Positions 1 to 10,279 of a stretch of 27,201 nt of DNA are shown here, one piece after another (within the stretch, counting starts at the first letter, position 1; the number at the start of each line of letters is the position of its first letter). Below the pieces are notes generated by a model. That model saw only the letters and a program-made list of their open reading frames with translations, did not search any database and was not told the DNA's origin. Source of the stretch: Laccaria trichodermophora (lineage: Eukaryota; Basidiomycota; Agaricomycetes; Agaricales; Hydnangiaceae). The DNA lies in contig JACTVC010000075.1 in the NCBI GenBank assembly GCA_018417955.1, forward strand, positions 1-27,201, read 5' to 3'. The position numbers were made by a program, and so were the translations under genes.

Positions 1-289
1 GAATTCAACAACTTGAATATATATTCATCAAGCTACTACATACAGAACAATTAGGCTATGGACTTTGTCTGACCTGGCAGCATAGGGTGATTGACCCCAA
101 CTGTGAGGAGCACACTGGCAAGGAGAACAAAGGCTCAAATGAAGGTGCTGATGACAATGTGCTGAGTATGGCTTGATACAAAGTGAAAGCTGAACTACGA
201 TACCATTTCTGCGAGCCTCCTTGGGTATGATAGTCTAAAAATCATTCATCAATGTAGGTTGCACCTCATCAAAAGTGTTGTCCCAAGCT
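1..289. other. Window edge, no assignable gene
   Basis: A plus-strand frame is open from the left edge to a TGA near position 173 (about 56 codons), with no start in the window and no similarity I recognise. The minus strand here lies downstream of the G-alpha-like relic and could hold more of it, but the reading decays and I cannot align it. I see no RNA gene or repeat in this stretch. Confidence 0.3.
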
Positions 290-614
290 TCATGCATAGC
301 TAGGATGTGTTTTAATGAAAAACGCCATTGAAATGGATGAACACCTACCGATCCGCACTCTTGATTCATCGAAGAGCTGGAATCGCCTCTGAAGCACATA
401 TTTCCCCCTCTCGGCTTAAACGAGGAAAAGAAGCTCGTAGCGCAGATGAGTAATGCGGCACATAAGCATAAAAAAGCCAACTAACCTTGACGTCGCCCGT
501 CTTATTCTTCAATAGCTCCCACTCCTCTGCAATTCATCGTCAATTTTTCTCAATAACCCGTTTCGCCTGGGTTTCTGCCCGCAGACGGGACATACGTTCT
601 GCCCCCGTCTCCAT
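290..614 (-). pseudogene. Decayed G-protein alpha-subunit-like gene fragment
   Basis: On the minus strand from an ATG at 614 the reading gives a charged helix of the kind that precedes the GTPase domain in basidiomycete G-alpha paralogues, with 'RAETQAKRVIEK' then, after a one-base slip, 'AEEWELLKNKTGDVK'. A GT-AG intron (about 434-485) follows at the usual place just before the P-loop strand. The next exon reads L-L-F-L-V-stop-A-E-R-G-K-Y-V-L-Q-R-R-F-Q-L, where an intact member would have a GxxESGKST Walker A motif followed by LQKQFQL. The Gln position is a stop, the Gly is Val, and the Ser-Thr that bind Mg and phosphate are Tyr-Val, so nucleotide binding is lost. A possible further piece lies below 340. 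The intron, stop and frameshift indicate a genomic pseudogene and not a retrocopy. The family call rests on the P-loop neighbourhood only. Confidence 0.5.
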
Positions 615-1130
615 GGTGAAGGTTTGAGGCAGCGGAGATGGGATCGACCTGACTGTAGAACGACGGTGTAGTAAGCGGAGGTGGTGGTGGTCATGAAGGA
701 GGAAAAGAGGTCGGCCTCCGATTGAAATGCATGGGGCAAGGAGTTGAGCAGAGGTGCGGTGAAAGGTGGTGGGAGTTGGGAAGAAAGACCTTCAGCGTAT
801 CATGTGACGCTCAAGTCGTTCAAGTTCGTGTCCGAGTCTATTCTATCATCTAAGTCTTTCCACCCTTCACCACTCTTTCTATCTGACCAATTACCGGTTA
901 CCGGTTACCCTTCATGTGCTTCAGCCTCCGCGAAGCTTACAATGAGCCGATGCACACTTTTGGTCGTTCAACACTTTGCCTGGTACCCTTTCCACTACTA
1001 TGTGTGCCCCACGGGAAGCTTACACAGTCACAGGATTGAAAAGGTTGGAAGTTAGACGTGGCAGACTGAGGGGATTTTGGACTGAGGTATGTTCGGGTCT
1101 TATATCAGTTGGCCCCCCGATGTCTTTCCC
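615..1130. other. Intergenic, no supported gene
   Basis: Only overlapping short frames occur here. A small direct repeat of the type ACCGGTTACCGGTTAC is visible near 892-907. The minus strand just above 614 is the 5' flank of the G-alpha-like relic. No coding or RNA feature can be supported. Confidence 0.4.
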
Positions 1131-1660
1131 CAGGCTTTCGCTACGCCTGCACCATCCACGTTACGCCTGTCCCTCTGTACGACTTAATGCGTAGCCGTGT
1201 TCCGTCCATTCTGGACTCTGCCGCATTCATCAACGGCTCGCATACAGAGGGGCAAGTATCCTTACCACCACCCCCGTCATCCCAGGATGATCCAGATACG
1301 GCAGCATGACACCCCTCGCAACTCTGAGATGCCGTTCTTCATTCAAGCACCCATAATCCAAGAGAGTGTGCATCTCCTTTTCGGGGAGCCGTCGTAGCAG
1401 GCGAAGTCCCATCAACGAGGCAGCGGAGAGATATGGCATGTTCTCCCGACCCCATAAGGTGAAGAAGACAAGACGTAATCGAGTGAGTCTCTACCATGCT
1501 TTCATTGTCATTGTTGCTGATTTTGAATCTATTTTTGCAGTCGTTCCCAGACGCTTGGAACATCCAAGGACTGACGGCGTTTGCAAAGGATCTCCAGCCT
1601 GCCAAAAACATCCTCAAATCTGTCATTCCGCCTACTCTACCCCTACGGCCACGCGTGTCT
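1131..1660 (+). pseudogene. Unidentified spliced coding fragments, probably a gene remnant
   Basis: Two plus-strand stretches read like real protein. The first (about 1135-1254) includes 'HVTPVPLYDLMRSRVPSI' and ends at a GTATCC donor-like site. The second (about 1407-1484) includes 'EAAERYGMFSRPHKVKK'; it is followed by a good intron (GTGAGT at about 1485 to TTGCAG before 1543) and then 'FPDAWNIQGLTAF' and 'LQPAKNILKSVIPP'. The pieces cannot be joined in one open frame without crossing stops near 1340-1400. I do not recognise the family. The sharp intron and non-random composition support ancestral coding, and the stops between blocks suggest decay. An alternative is an intact gene whose small exons I have not resolved. 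Confidence 0.35.
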
Positions 1661-2139
1661 AGCCATCCCCCGACTCGCAATGTGCCAGTGGCACCTCAAA
1701 TTTGCAATATCACTAAACCCTCTCCACAACCACGCTCCACCGAGCACCGTCGTCTCCAACCTCGCGCTGCTGCTTGCTTCACCGCCAGAGCCAGAGGCAC
1801 CGCTACCGCGTCGGTGTGCGTGAGTGCCTGCAACATGAAGTCCATTGGGGATGGGTAGGATGCCGTGAGGAAAACAATAGTTGTACAAGCGGTATCAGTG
1901 TGTACTTCACAGACTCCGCAATATAGTTATCATGTATCAGTGTGTACTTATGTAGATTTCGCAACATAGTTATCTTTGCCAACGACTTGTCGACTTACTC
2001 AAGTCAGTCCGAATTGGCACACATTTGCAAGAGTAGAAAAGTTGCTAGTTGATGAGTGCACTCCAATAGTACCGAAAAGTACTCCGTTGGCAAATTGATA
2101 ATAATGATATGCTTGACCACCTTGAAGAAGTACGAATTA
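1661..2139. other. Spacer adjoining the GCP2 break point
   Basis: Frames here are short and overlap on both strands. Around 1905-1975 the phrase TATCAGTGTGTACTT with the following CGCAA(T/C)ATAGTTATC occurs twice, a short direct duplication about 33 bases apart. From about 2140 downward the minus strand stops resembling GCP2, although the frame stays open by chance to 2004. No gene is supported. Confidence 0.4.
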
Positions 2140-4059
2140 GAATGGTTAGGCATAGGAGGGCGCCATGCTGATGTCTTTTGTTCGATCCACATGGAGGAGA
2201 GGGACTGTTCGACGTGTTTGACGTGTAGGAGGAAGCGGAAGAGGAGTTGATATCGGAGGATTGTCTTGCGCGATATGACGAGGGATAAGGGGAATCTAAC
2301 GGTGTAATCCAACGTCAAAGTGTCGATTGCTGAAAGATGATCAGAATGTCGTCTAAGAGGAGGACGTTACTAAAACATACCCAACATCGTTTTCTTCTCT
2401 TCCTTCTTCTGCTCCTCATGAGCTTGCTTACCTTCCCCATCCCCGCCCTCGTCACCCCCAATAACCCCACTAATATTAACAACCTTCAACAAAAAGTCAT
2501 ACAAGCCAGTCTCGGACATCGTGACCTTGACATCTTCCCTAAACAACAGGACCTCCCCATGTGCATCCGCATTTAGCGCCAGATCAAGCAAGCTTTGCAG
2601 CTTGACGATGAAGGCTGATTTTGAGGCTTTGCGTACTTCAGTGGCAGACAGGACAAGGAGATGGGTCAGGAATGACGCTTGCGAGGGGAAGAAATATCGC
2701 TTGAGAGACCGAAGGCGCGGAATGAGCTGTTGATCCTTGAGTAGGAGTTCGAGGAGAGTTTTCTTAGCGTGTGAATAAGCGTCTTCGACTAACTGGCAGA
2801 ATCTATGCGTGCGGTGAGTTATGTTCTAGTTTGGATCTAATAGGAAACGAACCTTTCATCGTCCATGGATAGATCTTCATCTTCTGTCCCCTTGTCCCGA
2901 CTCACCTCCATCCCACATTCCCTTATCACGTTAAGGTACTTGCCCGCTAACAAGATCTTGTGCTTCCAGCCCTCCAGAAGGGGTGGCACACATGCTCATC
3001 CAGGTAATCGCCCGCCCACAGAGCGAGGCGGTGGTACCGCAGCATGATGTCGTTTGGAAAACGAAGATGTTGAACCGTTAGGGATAGGGTTGGATTGTGG
3101 GGTGAACGTAAAGCCAGAGCTTTTGGAGCGAAAATTGTGGTGAGGTATTGAATGCATGTTCGAGCTGTGACAGCAGAGTTTGGTAGTCCTATTACATCGA
3201 CATCGGTTAAACTGCAAAGAGCGCGAAATAGACAGATGGCGTACCTTAAGCATGTCTCTCATCGCGGCACAAAATGCGTGATTCACCAACCCATAGTCAA
3301 GGTGGCTCCGATGTTCGACAAACGCAAAGATGGCGGTATAGTACGTTCCAAGTGGTAAAACTCGTTCAACCAGTTACAGTGAGGAGTCTGTTAGGATTCA
3401 GTTAACCCGGCGCATAAGTACCAGTGGGGCGCCAACCTAGGGATGGAGATACCACGAACCGAATCCCTTGCAAAGGATCATCGTCTTCAGGAGAATAATC
3501 AGGATGGAACGTCACGTATGCGCCTTCGATGCCCTATCCTTCAACTAAAAACAGACGAAAAACCCATTTACCAGACCATACGCACCATAAGCACATACAA
3601 CAGGTCCTCCAATATCATCGCTTCCTGAATCTCCACCGGCACACGATCAAGCGGCTCCAGTTTCTCCTTCCCCCTTTTCTTGGGTGCACTGCTGGTGGAA
3701 ACGAGCGAATTCAATGGGGCGCGAACGAAGGAGGTTTCGGCGATGGACTTGAGGGTTCGTCTGCTTGGTCTGTCAAACAGCCTCAGCCTGCGTGACGATA
3801 ACTGGAGGACGGAACAAGAGCGCACTTCTTGAACGTCCCCCGCGTGAAATGTGTGACGATGCAGGTTCATCGTCGATATCATCGCCGGGTAGCCTATTAT
3901 GTCGTCGCACAGACGCGATGGTGCCTGTGATCTAAGGTAATGTTTAGATTGGTTTGAGCGGGATTTCAATGCTTTACTTTTGTGTACTCCTTCGCTGACA
4001 ATCCCAAAGTCTTTTTGCGTACTCCTGGTCGAGTTCGAGGGGTAAGTATATGGATCCAT
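2140..4059 (-). pseudogene. Gamma-tubulin complex component GCP2 (Spc97) pseudogene
   Basis: GCP2 is part of the gamma-tubulin small complex that nucleates microtubules at the spindle pole body. From ATG 4059 the minus strand gives an N-terminal linker, then 'EIQEAMILEDLLYVLM', an intron (3534-3585), 'GIEGAYVTFHPDYSPEDD' and 'GIRFVVSPSL', an intron (3388-3436), 'LVERVLPLGTYYTAIFAF' and 'GLVNHAFCAAMRDMLK', an intron (3189-3244), 'LLSQLEHAFNTSPQFSL', then 'GWKHKILLAGKYLNVIREC', introns at 2803-2852 and 2330-2380, and 'LDYTVRFPLSLVISRKTIL'. All are in the family order. Damage: an in-frame TAA at 3374-3376 with a lost codon, TAA at 3078-3080, TGA at 2996-2998, a frameshift in the linker near 3770, deletion of the large block between 'KLWLYVHPT' and 'VPPPRS', and loss of everything after the N-H near 2141. 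Introns are kept, so it arose by DNA-level copying or decay. The intact gene must lie elsewhere if the organism needs it. Confidence 0.85.
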
Positions 4060-4719
4060 GGTAATGTTACACAATCAAGTTTGTTTCAAGTTGTGTGTTG
4101 GGTACCGGTTCAAGTTCCCTATCTATTTATCTATCTCTCCGCTCCATAAACATTCACATTTGTGGAAAATAATTGTCTTGCGGGAGTCCGCTCCAAGTCT
4201 GGCTACTCCCCCATGTCGGCTGATGTGTAGGAAGAAGAGGGAACGATTTGATTCCAAGGCGAAGGCCCATGCCGTCCAATGATCGCCCTCCTTTCGACCA
4301 CGGTTCCCTCTTCTGTTGTGGGATTTATGTGGAGCATCGCTAGAGGCGTTAAAATCAGGGAGATAAACACAATGAATGCAGAAGTAAACGTACTGGATGA
4401 GGAGACGCAAATCACGAACCCCAAAGGTTTTGCTTATCTCATCTTTCCTCGACAATATTGTTTTCTGAGCAATCCGCAGCGCTAACTGTCGACGAGTTTT
4501 GATTGACCGACGGATAAATACTTCGAGGTGCATGCTGTTGCAAAGTGTTGACAACGACGCAAAGTTGGCGATGCTATCAAATTTAAAGTAGTACTCGATT
4601 GCATGTTTGATGGCTAGAGCTGTGCACCCCACCGTTCGTTCGAGGCATACCGACCACCTCAGCTACTAGTACACGGTTCGATACCGCCATGCGCTTGTCG
4701 ACTGTCTCGCTTCGCCGTT
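4060..4719. other. Upstream flank of the GCP2 relic, no supported gene
   Basis: The minus strand has an open frame of 169 codons (4123-4632), and a shorter overlapping one has a hydrophobic stretch, but neither has recognisable motifs or convincing splice sites. I read the stretch as former promoter or intergenic DNA of the GCP2 copy. Confidence 0.35.
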
Positions 4720-4924
4720 TTCATTCTTTGCCCTTTGGGTGCTGCATCTTGAACCATGCGGCGGCGGCGCACAAGCAGATAAGCAAGAGTGGGATGAGGA
4801 CGCCGGCTGCTGTTTTGCCTGAGATAGACTTTTGCTTCGCGTTGGCTGCGTATACGATGAGGGGGCACGCGCACCTCACGGATGAATATGGCGTGGACAC
4901 ACAAGAGCCTACTCCCAGGAACAT
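4720..4924 (-). pseudogene. Possible remnant encoding a single membrane segment
   Basis: A 67-codon minus-strand frame contains the hydrophobic run 'AAGVLIPLLLICLCAAAAWF' followed by basic residues, the layout of a single-pass membrane anchor. The frame stops soon after, but the adjacent frame continues with protein-like sequence to a TAG near 4664, as if one base had been gained or lost. There is no signal peptide or identifiable ectodomain upstream. It could be a chance hydrophobic frame, so this is a weak call. Confidence 0.2.
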
Positions 4925-5268
4925 TCAACTAGGACAGGACAGCCATATAGTTATTTTCGCTATCATGATGGACGCCGACGAGCATTGGATTCTAAATCGC
5001 ACATTAGTCACCGCCCGATGAAAATAAATCTGATTCCTGACATGCGTGAAGCGTTCTGCTCCCTCCTTTTCTTAGTAAGACTCTTACTTTTAGTCCTCTT
5101 CACTCCATCACCGTCTACACCACCGCTCTCGCTCCCCCGCGACTGACTGCGAAACTATCGTTTGGATATCAGGAGAAAGCCAAACAATAAATAGCTCACA
5201 TGCTAGCTCTCGTCATAAATCTCATAAATTCTAAAGGGAATCTGAACATGACAAAGTATTCAAGTTGT
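4925..5268. other. 3' flank of the Plavaka transposase gene
   Basis: AT-richer sequence directly follows the transposase stop codon at 5269. The left end of the transposon should lie here or a little further left, but I found no convincing terminal inverted repeat partner in the DNA right of 9600. No gene is visible. Confidence 0.4.
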
Positions 5269-8200
5269 TCAGTCGTCATACGCTTCTTCAAAATCGATGT
5301 TGCTACCCCCGATAGAAACCAGAGAATTGCAGTCATCTTCTAAATCGGAATGTGCATCCTCATCATAGTCATCGTAGGCATGGTCACTATCTTGCTTGTC
5401 AGGTTCATTAACTTGTTCCTCATCCCGCTGCTGCAATTCCTCTTCTTCTAGACCAGGGATACACTCCCCATCGTTGACATCTAAACTCGTGGAAAGAGTT
5501 CTTAGTGACGTCGTATTTTCTTCCAAGTCAACCTCCATGTCTGCTGTGTACCGGTTAGAGCTCGGGATGCCTATGTGTCCAATTCCAAGGCCAGAGTGGT
5601 AACGCATGAGCATGTCCCGGTCAACAAATCTGGATTGGAATGGTTAGATATGAAATTGAAGCTGTGAACCCATTCACCGTCCGACATAGTATTGACAGTA
5701 GTCATCCTCATCCCGCGAGCAAAGCGAGAGACCTTGTCCATCTGAATATCGTTTTCCGGAAGCGAAATCTGGAATGATATGACATGATCTCACAACATCG
5801 TTCGGATCTAGAAAACCGAATGCCCCGTCGCTTGCCATAGGTGGAAAGGCGATGGTCTCCAACTTTTGTGTTTTCCAACTTCCTGGCGAAATTGTGTGAA
5901 ACCACCTCACCCACAACAGATCAAACCTTATAGGATGATAGTCTGGTGTGGTGCCTCCGGTGTAGATGGCGTTGACGTGAAAAATTCCCAAGACTCGCGC
6001 ATATAAGTAGGGATGAGTTATCACATGTTCGGGGCAGTTCATGAGGTGCTCGGGGGAGCTGTCATGAAGAACCATAATGTCTCGTCGCATGGTCGCTATG
6101 TTGATGGTGTCTTGTGCTCGACGAACGTCATATGTTGTGTAGTTGATGCGCATGAGCTTGTGATGGTAGATGCGGTTGTATTTCAAAAGTATGTCTTCAT
6201 GACCGAGGGAACGTGGTGTGGATTTTGGCGGATCAATGGATCCCGGAAGGGCATCCAGTGGATCTGTGAAGACTCCCTGTGATGTTGCGTTTTTTCTGAC
6301 TTGGTGCATCAAATGTGCCTTGAGTTTGGAGAAGAAGTCCTGACAATGGCATTAGTAACTGGATGACTTAGCTCAGGTCAATGGGGAAACACCTTGGCGG
6401 CAGGGTCCCCCGCGTGGAGGCGAAGAAATGAACCAAGGTCTTCATATTGGGACTCCGACTTGCCTATGTGGTGATGCTCTTTGACTGACTTCTCAACTTT
6501 ATCGTCGGCGGATTTGGGCGACAGGAAGTACTTTCGTTTCAAACGCTGCAGGCGAATCTGGCGACGTTCTATTTGAGTCAATTGCTTAATGAACATTTTT
6601 TTGTCCGTGCGTTTATACTGGGCCTTGGGGGTACAATGCTCCAGTTCTCCCTATTTAATTGAGCTTTACTTGGCAAGATTACTCGGAGGCACGAGGACCT
6701 ACTGGCTCTGTACTGTAGGAATCTGTGGTTCCTTTTTCTCGGATGTGAGCCACATAGTCGCCAAGTGAATGGTGTTTATAAGTGTTTGCGTTGTATGCCT
6801 TGAGTTTGGGCCCGGTTTCCTTCTTTTTACCATCCTTCGCCACGAGGTCTCCAAATTGCTTATTGTTCTTTGCCTCCCGACGTCTTCGAGCATTTTCCTC
6901 ACGAGGAAGCTCACGAGTTTGATAAGCACTACAAACATGGGCCGAGAAGAACCGGAACGCATCGCCCATCTGTGTCGTCAGTTTGTCGAAGATTTCGAGT
7001 GTAAGATCAGAGTGCATTCGCAATTTGGCAAGGCCATGCCAATGAGCACAAAGAAACAAGAGTTGCAGGATAGGAGTTTGATGCTCGGTAGGAAAGAGCC
7101 CATCAAAAACGGGGATGGCGCACTGCAAAGAAAATGGTTATTGTAAGTTAAGGAAGATAGCCGAGATATTGAGCTGACTTGTAAAATGTCTTCAAAATCA
7201 CGAGCCGCCATTTGCTTCATTTCAGACGTATTTTTCGAAAATGATCGAATAGTACCTTGACCAAAAGCCGGTATCTGTCGAAACCTATAGAGGAAATAGG
7301 TCGATTGGGCAGTATCAAAAAGTACAAAAAACTTTCCTCTGATCAAGGACATTAAGCAAGGATGGATTTATCGCAGACAGAATGCGAAGGAGATGTATGA
7401 ACAATGCTTTCCAGACACCCAGCTCGAATTCATGAAGCAAATCAACGACCAATATGTCGAAAAAGTTGAAGCCTAAGGTATGTAACCTTTCAGAAAAGGC
7501 GTTCTTGATGGTGGTTAAATTGATGGTATACAGGAGAGAAAAAATTCCTACTGATGTTGGGACAAGCGATTCCTCCTTCAAAATACGTTCTACGGCAGCG
7601 CTGTTAACACGATAGTTTTCTTCATATATGATCCTTCTTGCGCTTGAGATTTTGTTTCGTCTTTGGAAGTTGTCAACTCGCGGAGATTGAACACGTTGCT
7701 GACGATCCTTTGGTAGGCCAAGATTCTTGATCTCTTGTTTGGAAACGAGACAGCGCGGACAGGGTCGACAGCCCTTATCACGAATGCTAGCCAAGAGAAC
7801 TCTAAACAAGCTGCTCATCAGAAGTGCTCTCTGGGTCTGCGATAGCCAACTCACTTTTCGGGATAATCAGCTGAGTAAGTAAAAATTCGAGGGTAAAATC
7901 GACGTAGAATGCCATCTCCACACTTTATAACGACCCCATGTTGCCACGCATCCACAAATTCTGCATTAATCAAGACTTTCAGTTGCTCATGGAATAGTTC
8001 CCGGTGGCAATGTGTGTAAAATTGGCCATTTGGCCCTTTCCCCCCCGTAAAAGCTGATGCGAAATCAGTAAATTGAGGAGGTAGCTGATTTTCGTTCAGC
8101 ATGTGTAAATCAATTATAATAGGGAGGTAAATCTCACCTTCTCAAGGTAAGCAATGTGATTACAAGAGTTGCAACTTGGTTTTCCACGACGATACTTGGA

Positions 8201-9600
8201 TTCATTCCCAAAGAATGCGTAAACAGGCCACAACTTGGTATTACCAAACGATGTAAGGTGAGTTTCGTCGGACCAGAACATAAAAGCACATATAACTCGT
8301 GTGAGTTGACAGCCGGGTTCACCAATTGATTGCTGAAGTTCGATATGTGCTCGCAAAAAAGACTCTGAAGTGTACAATTCGCCATGCACATGAATGGCCT
8401 GGCCAGGATTGAGTGGAGAACTCCACAACAATTGATAAGGCTCGATGTGAAAATATCGGAAATCATGGGGGTCTGCTACCCGTTCTCTCATGACTGCAAT
8501 AAGAGACCGATGGAACAAGCTTGCCGCCCGATAAATTTTGGTACCGGGTTCCCTGGAATCACGGTGAAATGGTACGCTGATTTTGATTTCCGTAATATTC
8601 CAGCCCTCGTCAGCAGCATCCATCCACTCAGCATCATTTTCTCCTTCCTTGGCTTGCGGATCAGCAAGCAACGAGTTGATTTGATCCCAGTCGGTATGGC
8701 GGACATCGGATGGTAAGAAACCCGGATTCCCAACAATCTCAATCAGTTTCCGAAAACCTGACAAGGTTTTCTGCTGCCCCTCGTTCCAATACCAGTGACC
8801 AAGGGCGAATGAGCTTTCGTTTGGATAGGGAAGGAAAGTTGGCAATTGTGTATTTTCTGACACCACGGGATTGGCTGGTTGGGTTGGGGTCGGACAACTG
8901 TTACAAAGGTCCTCAAATGTTAAGTGGTCTTCTGCGTCATGGTCCGGAAACCTGTCACCATGGTACTTCCGCACAAGACCGAAGATATTCGGAGCTGAGG
9001 AAGCGAAATGCACAGGGGTGCGTGAATCCAGCACGTGTGGAGTCTCAACTCGGACAGGACTGCAAATGGCATCAAGATCTCGTAGTATGAGGGGTTCTTG
9101 AGACGGAAGTGTTGGAGCTGAGCAGGGAAGAATATCTAGATATCTTCGAGGCAACTTTTTGTTACGTGAACCTTTGCGGAGGGCAACTGGTAGGGTCAAG
9201 TCCGATGGTGACTGGTCAATTACAGCGGTGTCGATATTCATGTTGCTAACTGTAGAGGTTGAAACTTGTATGCTCAGACTCGAATTAACTCTTTGAGGTA
9301 ACCCTTCTGTGCTCGATTGCCCGATGCCACCCAAGATACTCTGATTTGGTTAGCAATGCTCTAGAAGGGTCGTTAACATCGTACCACAGCGGTCTCCGTG
9401 GGAAGGCTCTCTTGTCGCTTCTTCTTCTTCTCCTCCCAAAGTTGCTTTGCTCTGGCAAGACCAAAAGACACCGTCTTCTTGGTTGTTTTGCAGGAGCGCA
9501 GATGATTATTGAAAGCATTAGTTTGGGCGAATGTCTTTCCACAAAGGCAAGTGTTGCTTGAGGTTTCTAAGTTAGGCTGGTGAGAGTGACGTATCATCAT
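5269..9600 (-). CDS. Plavaka-family transposase (nine exons, reads open)
   Basis: Plavaka elements are CACTA-related cut-and-paste DNA transposons abundant in basidiomycetes; the protein would excise and insert the element in the nucleus. The exons on the minus strand are 9600-9385, 9340-8138, 8084-7855, 7801-7333, 7274-7179, 7122-6703, 6650-6393, 6339-5678 and 5629-5269, with 44-58 nt introns. They sum to 3915 nt with no internal stop, about 1304 aa. An N-terminal zinc-finger-like motif (C-x-C-G-x12-H-x3-C at about residues 18-38, starting CLCGKTF) is followed by the typical core: 'MFWSDETHLTSFGNTKLWP', 'FFGNESKYRRGKPSCN', 'CPRCLVSKQ', 'DLLHEFELGVWKALFIHLLR', 'RDFEDILQCAIPVFDG' and an acidic C-terminus rich in Asp and Glu. 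The Asp of DLLHEFELG is intact. I took the double ATG at 9595-9600 as start because it is the first before the zinc finger. The splice at 7275-7332 uses the second of two close acceptors. Family call firm; activity is inference. Confidence 0.88.
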
Positions 9601-10190
9601 TGAGTGTGAAGCATTCGTAATCTTCTTCAAGCTTGGGCGACTCGAGTCATAGGCGCACTGTTGACTGGTGAAATTCGGTGGTGGAGGAGTGACAAGGAAT
9701 TGGAGAGTCTGATGGTAGGAGCATCAGGATTGTTGACCACGAGCTCAATCGACTCGTGACGTATGAGATCGCCCTGGACCCTAAGAACGTCACCAACCAT
9801 TGCCAGCGGCCGTCGTTACCACGATGTCATCGACCCACTCGCGATCCCACGGGGGCCATCTGTTGACAGACTCGAGGAGTGAGGGCTTGAGCGTAATGAC
9901 GGCTGACGAAGCGACTCTAGTCTTAGTCGTCTGACTGAGATGTCACTTGGACGGTCGCGCCGGGAAACGTGGAGAAATCAGGGATCTGCGGATGAACCGC
10001 TCAACGACAGGAATGATTCCCGTTTCGGTGTGAGATGGGGACTCTGGGAGCTATCCGAGAGATGGATGAAGAAATCAGGGGGGCGTGACTTTGGGAAATA
10101 GGGTGCGAGTTCGTAAATATACGCCGTGAGGATGTTTTGGATGGAAAACAGCGTTGCCCGTCTCGACGTCATAGAATGTTCCATACGAAG
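9601..10190 (-). other. Decayed coding traces upstream of the transposase
   Basis: On the minus strand several short readings look protein-like but sit in different frames separated by stops: 'FYDVETGNAVFHPKHPHG' near 10140, 'ITLKPSLLESVNRWPPWD' near 9880, and 'MVGDVLRVQGDLIRHESI' near 9800. I recognise no family. The simplest reading is a broken gene that abuts the Plavaka element or that the element entered. The right end of the transposon must lie somewhere in this stretch, but I could not place it. Confidence 0.3.
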
Positions 10191-10215
10191 AGTTGACTGC
10201 TTAAGGCAGTCAACT
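10191..10215. repeat. Perfect 10-bp inverted repeat with TTAAG loop
   Basis: AGTTGACTGC at 10191-10200 is followed by TTAAG and the exact reverse complement GCAGTCAACT at 10206-10215. It lies 65 nt beyond the stop codon of the 14-exon gene, so the transcript would form a ten-pair hairpin in its 3' UTR. It may be a 3'-end processing structure, a protein-binding palindrome or a transposon scar; the sequence does not decide. Confidence 0.7.
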
Positions 10216-10279
10216 GTTTATGCATTGTATCGGTGTAAGGAGGTACATTCATACGAATAGGGGAACAGGGAATCGTAGC

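Noticed and set aside
1..6. EcoRI site GAATTC exactly at the window start, hinting at a clone end
   Set aside because: A six-base coincidence at the edge is not evidence by itself, and the other end lacks a site.
4123..4632. 169-codon minus-strand frame upstream of the GCP2 relic
   Set aside because: No domain, no signal and low-complexity turns; no evidence beyond length.
5269..9600. Alternative assignment to the Kyakuja-Dileera-Zisupton transposons
   Set aside because: The LLHEFELGVWKA block, the ESKYRR-x-KPSCN block and the N-terminal C-x-C-G finger are the Plavaka pattern, and no KDZ signature is seen.
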